Shown here: one piece after another, positions 50,989-60,541 of the stretch
How the letters are laid out: each line of letters begins with the position of its first letter
Numbering within the stretch: position 1 is the first letter of the stretch
Assembly: GCF_001552615.1 (NCBI RefSeq)
Contig: NZ_BCRN01000005.1
Location: 124,001-188,000, forward strand
DNA from: Millisia brevis NBRC 105863
Lineage (GTDB): Bacteria; Actinomycetota; Actinomycetes; Mycobacteriales; Mycobacteriaceae
Direction of reading: 5' to 3'
DNA length: 64,000 nucleotides
Program-made: the position numbers and the translations under genes
Notes under the pieces: generated by a model
Database searches by the model: none
The model's input: only the letters and a program-made list of their open reading frames with translations
Told to the model about the DNA's origin: nothing

Positions 50989-52512
50989 TCAGTTGGCCCG
51001 GCGGTTGCCCCGACCGGCGCCGGCGGAACGACCCGCCGACTGCGTCGATCCGGTGCGACCGCCGCGGCCGCCCGTGGAGCGGGCCTGGCGCTGCCCGCCG
51101 GCCTGCGGCTGACGGTTTCCGGCTGCCTGCGGCTGACGATTCCCGCCGGCCTGCGCCCGTGAACCACCGTTCGCCTGCGGCTGCCGCGACCGACCCGCCT
51201 GCTGACCACCGGAGTTCTCACCGCTTCCACCGCCGCGACGACCGCGTCCGGGACGCCGACGACGGCGACCCTCACCGGCCGCCTCGTCCTTCGGAGCCGG
51301 GTTCGCGGCGGCGGGCGGCGCCGGGACGTAGCCGCCCGGCACCAGGGTGCGCTCGCCGGGCACCAGTTCCTGCAGCACCGGATGGTCGGCGCCGGCGATG
51401 CGGGTCACCTTCGGCCGGATGCCGGCCGCCCGGGTCAACGAGTTGACGTCGCGGACCTGGTCCGGCAGGACGAGGGTCACGACGGTGCCCTCGGCACCGG
51501 CCCGCGCGGTACGCCCGGAACGGTGCAGGTAGGCCTTGTGCTCGGCCGGCGGATCGGCGTGGATGACCAGGGCGACGTCGTCGACGTGGATGCCGCGCGC
51601 GGCGACGTCGGTGGCCACCAGGGTCTGGGCCTCACCGGCGTGGAAGGCCGCGAGATTGCGGGTACGCGCGTTCTGTCCCAGGTTGCCGTGCAGCTCGACC
51701 GCGGGCACACCGGCCTTGTTGAGGCGCCGGGCGAGCGCCTTCGCGCCGTACTTGGTCCGGGTGAACACCACGGTGCGGCCGGGGCCGGCGGTCAGGTCGG
51801 CGAGGATCGCGAGGTGCTGATCCTTGGCGACGTGCAGCAGATGATGGGTCATCTGCACCGGCGTGCCCTCGACGCTGTCGGCCTCGTGGGTGGCGGGCCG
51901 ATTGAGGAAGCGCCGCACCAGGGTGTCGATCGCCTTGTCGAGGGTGGCCGAGAAGAGCATCCGCTGGCCGCCGGTCGGGGTGGCCGACAGCAGCCGGGTC
52001 ACGGCGGGCAGGAAGCCCAGGTCCGCCATGTGATCGGCCTCGTCGAGCACGGTGATCTCGATCGCGTCCAGGCTGACGTGGCCCTGCTTGATCAGGTCCT
52101 CGAGCCGGCCGGGGCACGCGACGACGATGTCGACACCGCCGCGCAGCGCCGAGACCTGCGGGTTCTGGCCGACGCCACCGAAGATGGTCGTCACCCGCAG
52201 CCCGGCCGCGTCGGTCATCGGGCGCAGGGTCTGCATGATCTGGGTGACCAGCTCACGGGTGGGCGCCAGGACCAGCCCGCGGGGGTGGCCCGGCCGGGCG
52301 GGGCGACCGGCCGCGAGCCGGGTGACCAGCGGAATGGAGAAGGCATAGGTCTTGCCGGAGCCGGTGCGGCCGCGACCGAGCAGGTCGCGTCCGGCCAGGG
52401 AGTCCGGGAGGGTCGCCAACTGAATCGGCGTGGGGGTGGTGATTCCCGCGTCGTCGAGGACACGGAGAATGGAGGTGGGCAGCCCAAACTGGGCAAAGCT
52501 GTCGTTCGACAA
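50989..52512 (-). CDS. DEAD-box RNA helicase (RhlE-like)
   Basis: A 507-residue helicase. Motifs in order: Q motif FAQFGLPTSILRVLDDAGI with TPIQLATLP, Walker A GRGRTGSGKTYAF, PTREL, DEAD in VLDEADHMADLGF, SAT in LFSATLDKA, and HRSGRTARAG in the second domain. The C-terminal tail from about residue 385 is basic and Gly/Arg/Gln-rich, with repeated RQPQA units that should bind RNA. Such proteins unwind RNA in cold adaptation and ribosome assembly. A TTG start at 52512 is inferred: the Q motif begins 10 residues later and AAGGA lies 13 bases upstream. About 260 bases of upstream DNA may hold a long leader. Confidence 0.9.
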   Translation of the reverse strand: MSNDSFAQFGLPTSILRVLDDAGITTPTPIQLATLPDSLAGRDLLGRGRTGSGKTYAFSIPLVTRLAAGRPARPGHPRGLVLAPTRELVTQIMQTLRPMTDAAGLRVTTIFGGVGQNPQVSALRGGVDIVVACPGRLEDLIKQGHVSLDAIEITVLDEADHMADLGFLPAVTRLLSATPTGGQRMLFSATLDKAIDTLVRRFLNRPATHEADSVEGTPVQMTHHLLHVAKDQHLAILADLTAGPGRTVVFTRTKYGAKALARRLNKAGVPAVELHGNLGQNARTRNLAAFHAGEAQTLVATDVAARGIHVDDVALVIHADPPAEHKAYLHRSGRTARAGAEGTVVTLVLPDQVRDVNSLTRAAGIRPKVTRIAGADHPVLQELVPGERTLVPGGYVPAPPAAANPAPKDEAAGEGRRRRRPGRGRRGGGSGENSGGQQAGRSRQPQANGGSRAQAGGNRQPQAAGNRQPQAGGQRQARSTGGRGGRTGSTQSAGRSAGAGRGNRRAN

Positions 52513-52772
52513 AACTGACTCGATCCTTGATTCGTCCCGCCCGTGCCGGCCCGACGGGGTGCGGGTGACATCGCCTGGAGCTGTGCATATGAGGAGCCGA
52601 GCTGCGACAGGCGGCCCGTCCGCGGCGGGTTGGCTACGTACGGATCTCCTCCACGCTAGCAGGTTCGGGCCGCAAACCGCGAAACAGTGACCCGGCGCAC
52701 GACCTGCCCACCGGGGTGGTCGGTCCCACGGAACTACCGGTCGGTGTCGGGTTCTGCCGCTAGCCTGAGCCG
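52513..52772. other. Divergent region between the helicase and ATPase genes
   Basis: The right end holds the leaderless-type promoter of the ATPase gene. The rest would be the helicase promoter and leader. I saw no strong hairpin or -10 element for the helicase. Confidence 0.35.
52761..52766 (+). promoter_or_regulatory. Candidate -10 (TAGCCT) of the ATPase gene
   Basis: TAGCCT ends six bases before the GTG at 52773. Confidence 0.5.
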
Positions 52773-53507
52773 GTGCCCCGCGACCTGCGCCGCCAACCGA
52801 TCCGCGGTTTCTCGGTCCTCGCCGAATCGCTGCCCGCGGTTCCCGAAACATCCTGGCCACGAACGGTTCCCGCCGTCGAGCAGATCGTCTCCGCCGGCCT
52901 GAACCTGCCTCCCGGGGTCACGGTGCTGGTCGGCGAGAACGGCTCGGGCAAGTCGACCGTCATCGAAATGATCGCTCGCGCAGTCGGTGTGAACCCGGAG
53001 GGCGGTGGGTCGTCCGGGGCACGATTCGCCGGCCGCCCCAGCGAGCCGACCGGACTGGAATTGCAGGCGCATCGCAGCCCCGGCGCGCCGCGGTGGGCGT
53101 ACTTCCTGCGCGACGAGACGCTGCACGGTCTCTACACCTACCTGGAGAACAACCCGGGCGGCGGCGACCCGGCCTATCACGAACTCTCGCACGGCGAGGG
53201 CCTCATGCGGATCCTGCAGAACAAGCTGTCGTCGCGCGGCTTCTTTCTGCTGGACGAGCCCGACGCGGCATTGTCGTTTCAGGCGAGCCTGGCCCTGATC
53301 GCGATATTGGTCGATCTGGCCGCGGCCGGCTCGCAGGTCGTGCTGGCCACCCATTCACCGCTGCTGGCCGCGATTCCCGGTGCGCACCTGCTCGAATTCG
53401 GCCCATGGGGCATTCGGGAGGAAAGGTGGGATTCGTTGAGCCTCACCGCAAATTGGCGCCGCTTCCTCGACAATCCGGACGGATACCTCAGGTACCTGCG
53501 GGGCTGA
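52773..53507 (+). CDS. Predicted AAA_21/AAA_23-type ATPase
   Basis: A 244-residue ABC-like ATPase without a membrane partner. Walker A is TVLVGENGSGKSTVIEMIAR, the signature-like SHGEG follows at about residue 148, Walker B is GFFLLDEPDAALSF, and the switch His is in VVLATHSPLL. The family (COG3910-like predicted ATPases) is widespread but poorly described; related domains act in repair and in toxin or phage-defence systems. No nuclease or partner gene is adjacent. It has its own leaderless promoter. Confidence 0.85.
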   Translation: MPRDLRRQPIRGFSVLAESLPAVPETSWPRTVPAVEQIVSAGLNLPPGVTVLVGENGSGKSTVIEMIARAVGVNPEGGGSSGARFAGRPSEPTGLELQAHRSPGAPRWAYFLRDETLHGLYTYLENNPGGGDPAYHELSHGEGLMRILQNKLSSRGFFLLDEPDAALSFQASLALIAILVDLAAAGSQVVLATHSPLLAAIPGAHLLEFGPWGIREERWDSLSLTANWRRFLDNPDGYLRYLRG

Positions 53508-53598
53508 GGGCATCGCCGCCTCCGCGCGCTCGAACGGTCCTACACTCGAAGCCGGGATGCAGTCGCACCACACACCGACGTGATCGACGGGGGACGTT

Positions 53599-54441
53599 AT
53601 GGCGCAGCAGGTGGCCCTGGTGACCGGGGCATCGTCGGGTATCGGCGAACAGACCGCGCGGACGCTGCAGAAGCACGGATTCAGCGTCTACGGCGCCGCC
53701 CGACGCGTCGACCGCATGCAGGCTCTGGCCGACAGCGGCATTCGCGTGCTGGCGCTCGACGTCACCGATCAGGACTCCTGCCGGGCGGCGGTCGACACGA
53801 TCGTCACCGAGACCGGGCGCATCGACGTGTTGGTCAACAACGCCGGCTACGGCTCCTACGGTGCGATCGAGGACGTGCCGCCGCAGGAGGCGCAGGCCCA
53901 ATTCGACGTCAACGTCTTCGGCGCGATGCAGTTGGTGCAGGCGGTGCTGCCGCATATGCGGGCTCAGCGGTCGGGCACGATCGTCAACGTCAGCTCGATG
54001 GGCGGCAAGATCTACACCCCCTTCGGCGGCTGGTACCACGCCACCAAGTTCGCGCTCGAGGCGCTCAGCGACTGTCTGCGGGTGGAGGTCAATCCCTTCG
54101 GTATCCGGGTGGTCGTGATCGAACCGGGTGGCATCCGCACCGAGTGGGGCGGCATCGCGGCCGAGAACCTGCGCAAGACCTCGGGGACCGGCCCCTACGC
54201 GGGCGCCGCGACCCGGCTGGCAAATGTGCTCGGCCGGGAGACCCGACTGGCCTCCCCGCCGTCGGTGGTCGCCAATGCCATCGCCAAGGCGGTCACCGCG
54301 AAGCGCCCGCGCACCCGCTATGCGATCGGCGCGGGCGCGAAGCCGGCCGTGATCGCCCGTCGGCTGCTGCCGGATCGCTTCTTCGACGCGGTGATCGGAC
54401 TGGCTCTGCGCGAACGGAGCGGATCAGCCGCCGCCGGCTGA
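53599..54441 (+). CDS. Short-chain dehydrogenase/reductase
   Basis: A 280-residue SDR. The NAD(P) loop is VALVTGASSGIGEQTARTLQ, NNAGYGSYGAIEDV follows, the catalytic triad region is IVNVSSMGGK with YHATKFALEAL (Tyr-x3-Lys), and PGGIRTEWGG lies after it. The C-terminal extension (KRPRTRYAIGAGAKPAVIAR) is typical of the oxidoreductases sometimes annotated as retinol or 17-beta-hydroxysteroid dehydrogenase-like in actinobacteria. The cofactor is probably NADP(H), judged from ARRVD after strand 2. GGGGGA precedes the ATG. The stop codon lies in a terminator hairpin. Confidence 0.9.
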   Translation: MAQQVALVTGASSGIGEQTARTLQKHGFSVYGAARRVDRMQALADSGIRVLALDVTDQDSCRAAVDTIVTETGRIDVLVNNAGYGSYGAIEDVPPQEAQAQFDVNVFGAMQLVQAVLPHMRAQRSGTIVNVSSMGGKIYTPFGGWYHATKFALEALSDCLRVEVNPFGIRVVVIEPGGIRTEWGGIAAENLRKTSGTGPYAGAATRLANVLGRETRLASPPSVVANAIAKAVTAKRPRTRYAIGAGAKPAVIARRLLPDRFFDAVIGLALRERSGSAAAG

Positions 54442-54449
54442 TCCGCTCC
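54416..54449. terminator. Bidirectional terminator spanning the SDR stop codon
   Basis: A perfect 15-bp stem: 54416-54430 pairs with 54435-54449 around CCGC. The stop codon at 54439-54441 lies in the right arm. It separates convergent genes. Confidence 0.85.
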
Positions 54450-54478
54450 GCCCTTCGCTCACCGGTTGCCCGGCGAGG

Positions 54479-56050
54479 TCAGACCCCGCCCAGCACCGAC
54501 TCCCGAATGTCGCGCTTGAGCACCTTGCCGACCTTGGAGCGCGGCAGATCGCTCCACAGGAAGTACTCCTTCGGCGCCTTGACCCCGCCGACGCGGGCAC
54601 GCACGAAGGTGTGCAACTCGGCGGTGTCGATCGTGGCACCGGCCCGCGGTTGGACCACCGCGGTGACCCGTTCACCCCACTTCTCATCGGGGACACCGAA
54701 GACCGCACAATCCTGGACGTCGGGGTGCTCCATCACCGCCTGCTCGACCTCGGTCGAATAGACGTTGAACCCGCCGGTGATGATCATGTCCTTGGCGCGG
54801 TCGACGATGAACAGGAAGCCGTCCTCGTCGAGGTACCCGATGTCACCGGTGTGGTGCCACCCGAAGGCCGACGCCTCCGCGGTCGCCGCAGGATTGTTGT
54901 GATAGCCCTCCATCACCAGGGAACTGCGCAGCACGATCTCCCCGCGTTCCCCCGAAGGTTGCTGTCGCCCTTCGTCGTCCATGATCGCCAGCGTCACCAC
55001 CGGGGCCGCTCGGCCGGCGCTGGCCAGCCGCTCGGTCGCGATCGATCCGTCCGGCCGGTAATGGTCGGCCGGACCCATCGTGGTGGCGACCATCGGCGCC
55101 TCGGTCTGCCCGAAGTACTGGGCCATCACCGGGCCGAATCGCACCAGCGCCTGCTCGAGCTTCGCGGCGGACATCGGCGCCGATCCGTACCAGAAGCATT
55201 GCAGCGACGAGGTATCGACCGTGTCAATGTCCGGGTGAGCCAACGCCATGTACAGCAACGTCGGCGGCAGCATCGTATGGGTGACCCGATGCTCCTCGAT
55301 CAGATGCAGGAACTCCCCGATGTCGGGATGCGCCATGATGACGATCTCGCCGCCGAGCGTCAGCACCGGGAAGGCGAGCACCCCGGCGGCGTGGGTGAGC
55401 GGGGCGAGCGCCAGGTAGACCGGCCGGCCGTGCCCGAAGGGGAACGGATAGCACATCAGGACGATCGAGCTCATCGTCTCCAGGTTGCGGCCGGACAGCC
55501 GCACCCCCTTCGGCACACCCGTTGTCCCGCCGGTGCCGACGATCATCGCGACGTCGTCGACCGGGTCGACCGTCACCCACCCACCGTCGGTGCGTTGCGC
55601 GGCCGGGGCGTCGGCCGTCCAGCGAGCGAAGTCGAGCGCCCCGGCCGGTGGATCGCCGTCGGCGTCGAGGCAGACCACCACCGTCAACTCCGGCAGGTCG
55701 GGCAGGATCTGCGCGACCAGGTCGGCGTACGCCCGCTGGAAGAGCAGCGCCCGGCAGCCCATCAATTCGAGCAGTTGCCGATTCTCCCGCGCCTCGTTGC
55801 GCGGATTGATCGGACACCACACCCCGCCGGCCCGCGAGATGCCGAAGACACAGGAGAAGGCCACCGGGTCGTTGGAGGACAGGATCGCCACCGAATCGCC
55901 CGGAGCGATCCCGCTACCGATCAGCGCCCGGGCGACCTCGTCCGAGAGCTGTTGTACCTGGCGGTAACTCATGACTCGATCGCCGGCCCGTAGGCACGCC
56001 GCGTCCGGGCCCAGACTCGCACCCTTGTCGAGGTAATCGACCAGTCTCAT
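54479..56050 (-). CDS. AMP-forming acyl-CoA synthetase
   Basis: A 523-residue adenylate-forming enzyme of the ANL family. The P-loop-like motif is IVGTGGTTGVPKGV, an adenine-binding part reads YFGQTEAPM, the motif GWHHTGDIGYLDEDGFLFIVDR is complete, and the catalytic lysine region is PRSKVGKVLKRD near the C-terminus. It activates a carboxylic acid, probably a fatty or branched acid, to its CoA ester. It is the last gene of a three-gene unit (SDR, reductase, synthetase), 16 bases after the reductase gene. Confidence 0.93.
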   Translation of the reverse strand: MRLVDYLDKGASLGPDAACLRAGDRVMSYRQVQQLSDEVARALIGSGIAPGDSVAILSSNDPVAFSCVFGISRAGGVWCPINPRNEARENRQLLELMGCRALLFQRAYADLVAQILPDLPELTVVVCLDADGDPPAGALDFARWTADAPAAQRTDGGWVTVDPVDDVAMIVGTGGTTGVPKGVRLSGRNLETMSSIVLMCYPFPFGHGRPVYLALAPLTHAAGVLAFPVLTLGGEIVIMAHPDIGEFLHLIEEHRVTHTMLPPTLLYMALAHPDIDTVDTSSLQCFWYGSAPMSAAKLEQALVRFGPVMAQYFGQTEAPMVATTMGPADHYRPDGSIATERLASAGRAAPVVTLAIMDDEGRQQPSGERGEIVLRSSLVMEGYHNNPAATAEASAFGWHHTGDIGYLDEDGFLFIVDRAKDMIITGGFNVYSTEVEQAVMEHPDVQDCAVFGVPDEKWGERVTAVVQPRAGATIDTAELHTFVRARVGGVKAPKEYFLWSDLPRSKVGKVLKRDIRESVLGGV

Positions 56051-56066
56051 CGACGCGTGCCCCCGA

Positions 56067-57194
56067 TCAGGCCTGCACGGTCAGCACCGGATCGGCCACC
56101 AGCCCGAAGGCCCGCAGCTGTCCGAGCAGTTCTCGATGCCCGAAGGCCTGACAGCCGGACGCGAATCCGGTGCGCAGCGGCGGCTGCTGGATCAGCCACT
56201 GGGCGGCGAAGGCCTGCAGCAGGCCGGTCTGCTTGTAGTTCTGGTTGCCGTGGATCACGCAATGTGCCCGCCCGAGCGGCCCGGAGGCGTGCACGGAATC
56301 GAGCGACTTGTTGATCCGGGCGTTCTCGCGCGGTGGCATGGTGTTCATCACCTGCGCCGCGGTCTGCTCGAGCGCGGCATCGCGATCCGCCTCGTTCATA
56401 TCCTTGGTCGCCTCCAGGGCGCCGGCGACGATCTGCGGAACACCGTTCATCAGAGCGGCATTGAAGACGCCGCCCTGGGCCTTCACATTCGCCACCCGGG
56501 GATCGCGCTTGAACCACACCGGATGGCTGGTGCCGCCCCAGGGCAACGACTGCGCGAGCTCGTGCTGACCGGGGACCACCAGGGGAACGAGCCCCTGGGC
56601 GGGGTCGAACTCGACGTAGCGGTTCTGCTCGAGGTAGTGCGCCCGCGAGGTGGCGGCGTTGACCAGGATCGTCTGGGTCGAGGCGATCGTCGGGCTGCCG
56701 CCCCAGAAGACCGCAATGTCCAGGGTGTCCAAACCCGGTGTTTCCAAACAGATCTGAGCGGCGATCTCGCCGGTGGTGTACATCTGCGCGAGGCCGGGCG
56801 AGAGCAGCAGTCCCTTGGCGGCGAAGTCCGCGCCGTACTGTTCGTCGCAGGTGATCAACCAGTCCTGCTCGCCGGTGGTGTCGGTGTAGTGCACCCCGGA
56901 GGCCAGCGCCGCTTCGACGACGACCGGGCCCCACTTGCTGAACGGGCCGACGGTGTTGAGCACCACCGAAGCGCCGCTGAACAATTCGGTCAGCGAGTCG
57001 AGGGAGTGCTCGACCTCGTGGATGTCGAAATCGGCGGTCTCGACGCCGGCGACGTGCCGTTCGAGGGCCTCGGTGAGCTTGTCCTTGCTGCGTCCGGCGG
57101 CGATGAACGGGACGTTGTACTCGCGCAGGTATTCGCAGATCAGCCGGCCGGTATAGCCGGAGGCGCCGTAGACGATGACGGGCTTGGTGGTCAC
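56067..57194 (-). CDS. Saccharopine dehydrogenase-like NAD(P) reductase
   Basis: A 375-residue protein with an N-terminal Rossmann domain (VIVYGASGYTGRLICEYLRE, with VLNTVGPFSKWGPVVVEAAL). This is the pattern of the saccharopine-dehydrogenase-like family that in mycobacteria includes trans-acting enoyl reductases of lipid synthesis. The C-terminal half lacks clear catalytic motifs. In this operon a role in modifying an acyl chain or a fatty-acid-derived compound is likely. The GTG at 57194 has GAGGAA upstream; longer in-frame readings run into the neighbouring SDR gene. Confidence 0.87.
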   Translation of the reverse strand: MTTKPVIVYGASGYTGRLICEYLREYNVPFIAAGRSKDKLTEALERHVAGVETADFDIHEVEHSLDSLTELFSGASVVLNTVGPFSKWGPVVVEAALASGVHYTDTTGEQDWLITCDEQYGADFAAKGLLLSPGLAQMYTTGEIAAQICLETPGLDTLDIAVFWGGSPTIASTQTILVNAATSRAHYLEQNRYVEFDPAQGLVPLVVPGQHELAQSLPWGGTSHPVWFKRDPRVANVKAQGGVFNAALMNGVPQIVAGALEATKDMNEADRDAALEQTAAQVMNTMPPRENARINKSLDSVHASGPLGRAHCVIHGNQNYKQTGLLQAFAAQWLIQQPPLRTGFASGCQAFGHRELLGQLRAFGLVADPVLTVQA

Positions 57195-57202
57195 GGGTTT
57201 CC

Positions 57203-58006
57203 TCACATTCCCATTCCGCCGTCGACCGAAAGGCCGGCGCCGGTCATGAATCGGGCGGCATCGCTCGCCAGGAAGGCGACGACATCGGCGATGTCGTCGG
57301 GTTCGCCGAGACGGCCGAGCGGGGTCTGGTCGACCACCGCGGCAACCGCGTCCTCGGGGGAGGGGAACAGGCCCAATGCGGCTTCTTCGACGGCCAGCTT
57401 CTGCCCCATCGCGGTCGCGACCAGGCCGGGGTAGACACAATTGACCCGCACGCCGTAGCCGAGCTTGCCCGATTCCATCGCCGCCACCCGGGTGATCCGG
57501 TCGACGGCGGACTTCGTGCCCGAGTAGCCGGCGATGCCCGGGAAGGCGATCGTCGCGGCGACCGAGGCGATGTTGACGATCGATCCGCCGTTCCCGGCGG
57601 CGCCGCCGGGGCGCATGGCGCGCAGGCCGTGCTTGAGGCCGAGCATCGTGCCGACGATGTTGATGTCGAGCATCGTGCGCAGTTCCGCGACAGCGATGTC
57701 GACCAGCAACGCGGTCACCTCGACGCCGGCGTTGTTGACCAATATGTCCAAACGTCCGGTATCCCGGACGATCTCGTCGACCGCGCTTTCCCAGTGCGAT
57801 TCGTCGGTGACGTCCAGATGGACGAATCGGGTCTGCGCGCCGGTGTCCGCGAGTTGCTTCGCGGCGGTGCGGCCCTTGTCCTCGGCAACGTCTCCGATCA
57901 CGACGGTCGCGCCTGCCCGCGCCAGGGATTCGGCCATCGCCAGTCCCAGTCCGCGAGCGCCTCCGGTGACCAGCGCCGTGCGGCCGGTCAGATCATGTAC
58001 AGACAT
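57203..58006 (-). CDS. Short-chain dehydrogenase/reductase
   Basis: A 267-residue classical SDR: TALVTGGARGLGLAMAESLA at the cofactor site (Asp in VIGDVAED after strand 2 suggests NAD), NNAGVEVTALLVD, IVNIASVAAT with GYSGTKSAVDRITRV (Tyr-x3-Lys) and PGLVATAMG, ending SVDGGMGM. Such enzymes oxidise or reduce secondary alcohols and 3-hydroxyacyl or steroid substrates. It is the first gene of the unit with the reductase and synthetase; the upstream DNA carries two operator-like dyads. GAGGAG precedes the ATG. Confidence 0.93.
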   Translation of the reverse strand: MSVHDLTGRTALVTGGARGLGLAMAESLARAGATVVIGDVAEDKGRTAAKQLADTGAQTRFVHLDVTDESHWESAVDEIVRDTGRLDILVNNAGVEVTALLVDIAVAELRTMLDINIVGTMLGLKHGLRAMRPGGAAGNGGSIVNIASVAATIAFPGIAGYSGTKSAVDRITRVAAMESGKLGYGVRVNCVYPGLVATAMGQKLAVEEAALGLFPSPEDAVAAVVDQTPLGRLGEPDDIADVVAFLASDAARFMTGAGLSVDGGMGM

Positions 58007-58080
58007 GGAGCTCCTCATTGAGCGTCGCATTTGTGTGGTCCCGATCACATCTCTTCCGGGACGTCTCCACCGTGGCACCA

Positions 58081-58120
58081 CTCTTGACAGTCGTCAAGAG
58101 ATCCTTGGACACTTGTCAAG
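58081..58120. promoter_or_regulatory. Double operator upstream of the SDR operon
   Basis: CTCTTGAC-AGTC-GTCAAGAG (58081-58100) is a perfect 8-bp inverted repeat. CTTGGAC-ACTT-GTCAAG (58104-58120) is a related copy with one extra base. The pair lies 75-115 bases upstream of the operon's first gene and looks like a TetR-type operator. No regulator gene is adjacent. Confidence 0.6.
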
Positions 58121-58187
58121 ACGACGGCGAAAACCCTTCCCGCCGGGCCCCCACCTGCGCCGATGCGGACAAACGTCCCCGAAACGG

Positions 58188-58219
58188 CACGAACCCCCGA
58201 CACCGGTCGGGGGTTCGTG
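58188..58219 (-). terminator. Terminator hairpin after the BCCT gene
   Basis: A perfect 13-bp stem: 58188-58200 pairs with 58207-58219 around a 6-base loop, 26 bases beyond the stop. Confidence 0.8.
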
Positions 58220-58245
58220 GGAGTGGCGCCTCGGCAGGCGGTGAA

Positions 58246-60297
58246 TCAGCTCAGCCGGAGGAACTCCAGGTGCCGCTCGTACTGGTCGAGGACGTCGTTG
58301 ATGATCTGCGACGAGCTGTAGCCCATGATGTCGTAGCCCTGACCGCCGGTGCTCAGGTAGACCTCGAGCCGTCCGTAGTAGTCGTCGCCGCGCCGGGCGC
58401 GACCGGCATACGTCGGCATGGCCACGGCGGTGCGGTGCACCTGGTACTGGAAGGCCGGCACGTTCGGATCGTCGTCGGAGCCGATGGTCAGCGTCACGCA
58501 GGGCGCGCCGTCCTCCGGGTCGGATCCCTCGACCACCGAAACCGTCTCCGGCGCGTCCTCGACGTTGCCGGCCATCACCTCCGCGGCGACCTCCTCGAGG
58601 GAGCTCCGCACGGTCCCGTTCAGGTACTCGTCGGCCTGCGTCAACGTCGGGTACGCCAGCGCCCGACTCAACCGAGCCCGCCAGGTGCCGGGGGTGAGCG
58701 TCTCGCTGCGGCTGGACATCGTCGAGTGGATCGCCTGGGCGGCGCCGTCGCTGCGGGTGCCCTCCCGACGCAGGGAGCGCAGCAGTCCGAACATCACCGC
58801 GACCATGACGAAGGCGAACGGCAGACCCATGATCACCGTCGCGCTCTGCAACGCCGGGATGCCGCCGACACCCAGCACCGCGGCGGTGAGCACACCGGTG
58901 GCGATCGCCCAGAAGATGCGCGGGAAGGACGCGGCGTCCTGGCGGGGGTCCTTCAGTCGCGACGTCAGATTCGCCATCACCAGCGCCGCGGAGTCGGCCG
59001 AGGTGACGTAGAACAGCAGCGCGGTCACCGTCGCGAGGATCGCGATCAGGGTGAACGCCGGGTACTGCTCGAGCAGCGCGTAGAAGCCGCGTTCGGGGGC
59101 GTCCATCGTGTTGAGCCCGAATTCGGCGTCGCCGCTGCGAATGACGTCGAGGGCGGCGTTTCCGTAGATCGAGATCCACATCAGGATGTAGGTGAACGGG
59201 ATGATCAGCACGCCGAGCGTGAATTCCCGCAGGGTCCGCCCCCGGGAGATGCGCGCGAGGAACATGCCGACAAACGACGCCCAGGCGATCCACCACGCCC
59301 AGAAGAAGAGCGTCCAGTCGCTCATCCAGGTGCCGGTGTCCTCGTAGGGGAACGTCTGCAACATCATGTCGGGGAACAGCCGCAGGAAGTCACCGATATT
59401 GGTGACCAGACCGTTCAGTAGGTATTCGGTCTTGCCGGCGATCAGGACCCAGATCGACAGCAGCACCGCCAGAACGACGTTCAACTCCGACAGCAGCTTG
59501 ATGCCGCGATCGACACCGGAGACCGCGGAGACGGTCGCCACCCCGACGCCGAGCACGATCATCGCGATCTGCGCCGGCAACCCCTCATCGATGCCGAGGG
59601 TCACCTCGAGGCCGACGTTGATCATCACCACGCCGATGCCCAGGGACGTCGCGACACCGAAGATCGTGCCGAGCACCGCCGCGAGATCGACCGCGTCACC
59701 GATCGGCCCGTCGACCCGCTTGCCCAGCAACGGATACAGCGCCGACCGGATCGCCAACGGCAGTTTGAGTCGATAGGCGAAGTAGCCCAACGCCATTCCC
59801 ATGAGGGCGTACATCGCCCAGCCGCTGATGCCGTAATGGAAGAGCGTCCACGCGACGGATTCGCGTGCCGCGTCGACCGTCTCGGGATCACCGCTCGGCG
59901 GCGCCAGGTACTGGGTCACCGGTTCGGCGACCGCGAAGAACATCAGGTCGGTGCCGATACCGGCAGCGAAGAGCATCGACGCCCAGGACAGCGTGCTGAA
60001 TTCCGGTCGCGCATGGTCGGGTCCGATCCGGATGCGGCCGTATCGGGAGAGCGCGATGTAGACGACGAAGACCAGGATCGCCCAGGCCAACAGGACGTAG
60101 AACCAGCCGAACCACTCCGAGGTCCAGCCGACGACCGCACCCAGCACCGTGGAGGCATTGTCGGGAAAGACGATCGCCCACAGCGCCACCAGGACTGTAC
60201 CGATGGCCGAACCGGCGAAGACCACCACGTTCAACTGGGGTTTTTCCGGCTCCGCCACCGCAAAATCGGAGACGGGCTCGTTGCGCGGTTGGGTCAT
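58246..60297 (-). CDS. BCCT-family betaine/choline transporter (BetT-like)
   Basis: A 683-residue transporter with twelve spans. Family marks are FAAGIGTDLMFFAVAEPVTQ in the third span region and the signature WTLFFWAWWIAWASFVGMFL followed by ARISRGRTLREF. The Gly-Ile-Gly-Thr-Asp variant in span 3 differs from the Gly-rich sodium site of BetP and suggests proton coupling, as in BetT. The cytosolic C-terminal domain of about 180 residues is long, as in osmoregulated BetT proteins. It imports choline or glycine betaine. AGGAAGG precedes the ATG. No choline-oxidising genes are adjacent. Confidence 0.93.
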   Translation of the reverse strand: MTQPRNEPVSDFAVAEPEKPQLNVVVFAGSAIGTVLVALWAIVFPDNASTVLGAVVGWTSEWFGWFYVLLAWAILVFVVYIALSRYGRIRIGPDHARPEFSTLSWASMLFAAGIGTDLMFFAVAEPVTQYLAPPSGDPETVDAARESVAWTLFHYGISGWAMYALMGMALGYFAYRLKLPLAIRSALYPLLGKRVDGPIGDAVDLAAVLGTIFGVATSLGIGVVMINVGLEVTLGIDEGLPAQIAMIVLGVGVATVSAVSGVDRGIKLLSELNVVLAVLLSIWVLIAGKTEYLLNGLVTNIGDFLRLFPDMMLQTFPYEDTGTWMSDWTLFFWAWWIAWASFVGMFLARISRGRTLREFTLGVLIIPFTYILMWISIYGNAALDVIRSGDAEFGLNTMDAPERGFYALLEQYPAFTLIAILATVTALLFYVTSADSAALVMANLTSRLKDPRQDAASFPRIFWAIATGVLTAAVLGVGGIPALQSATVIMGLPFAFVMVAVMFGLLRSLRREGTRSDGAAQAIHSTMSSRSETLTPGTWRARLSRALAYPTLTQADEYLNGTVRSSLEEVAAEVMAGNVEDAPETVSVVEGSDPEDGAPCVTLTIGSDDDPNVPAFQYQVHRTAVAMPTYAGRARRGDDYYGRLEVYLSTGGQGYDIMGYSSSQIINDVLDQYERHLEFLRLS

Positions 60298-60541
60298 CGA
60301 TCCGACCTTCCTTCATCGGGAACACCGCCTCGCGGCGCTGCACACTCCGCCGCCGCACGGCACCGGAACAGACCGCTGCGTTGCGGGCGACATCCCCACG
60401 CCGCACCCCGTCGACGGGAACGCCGCGGCGCGGGCGATAATGGCGCAAATGATATAGCGAGGATGAAGTCCCGTCGCGCCGAACGGAAAACGTTCGTCCA
60501 CTATCGACGGAGCGTGTTCGTCCCTCATCGGGAGGCTTTCT

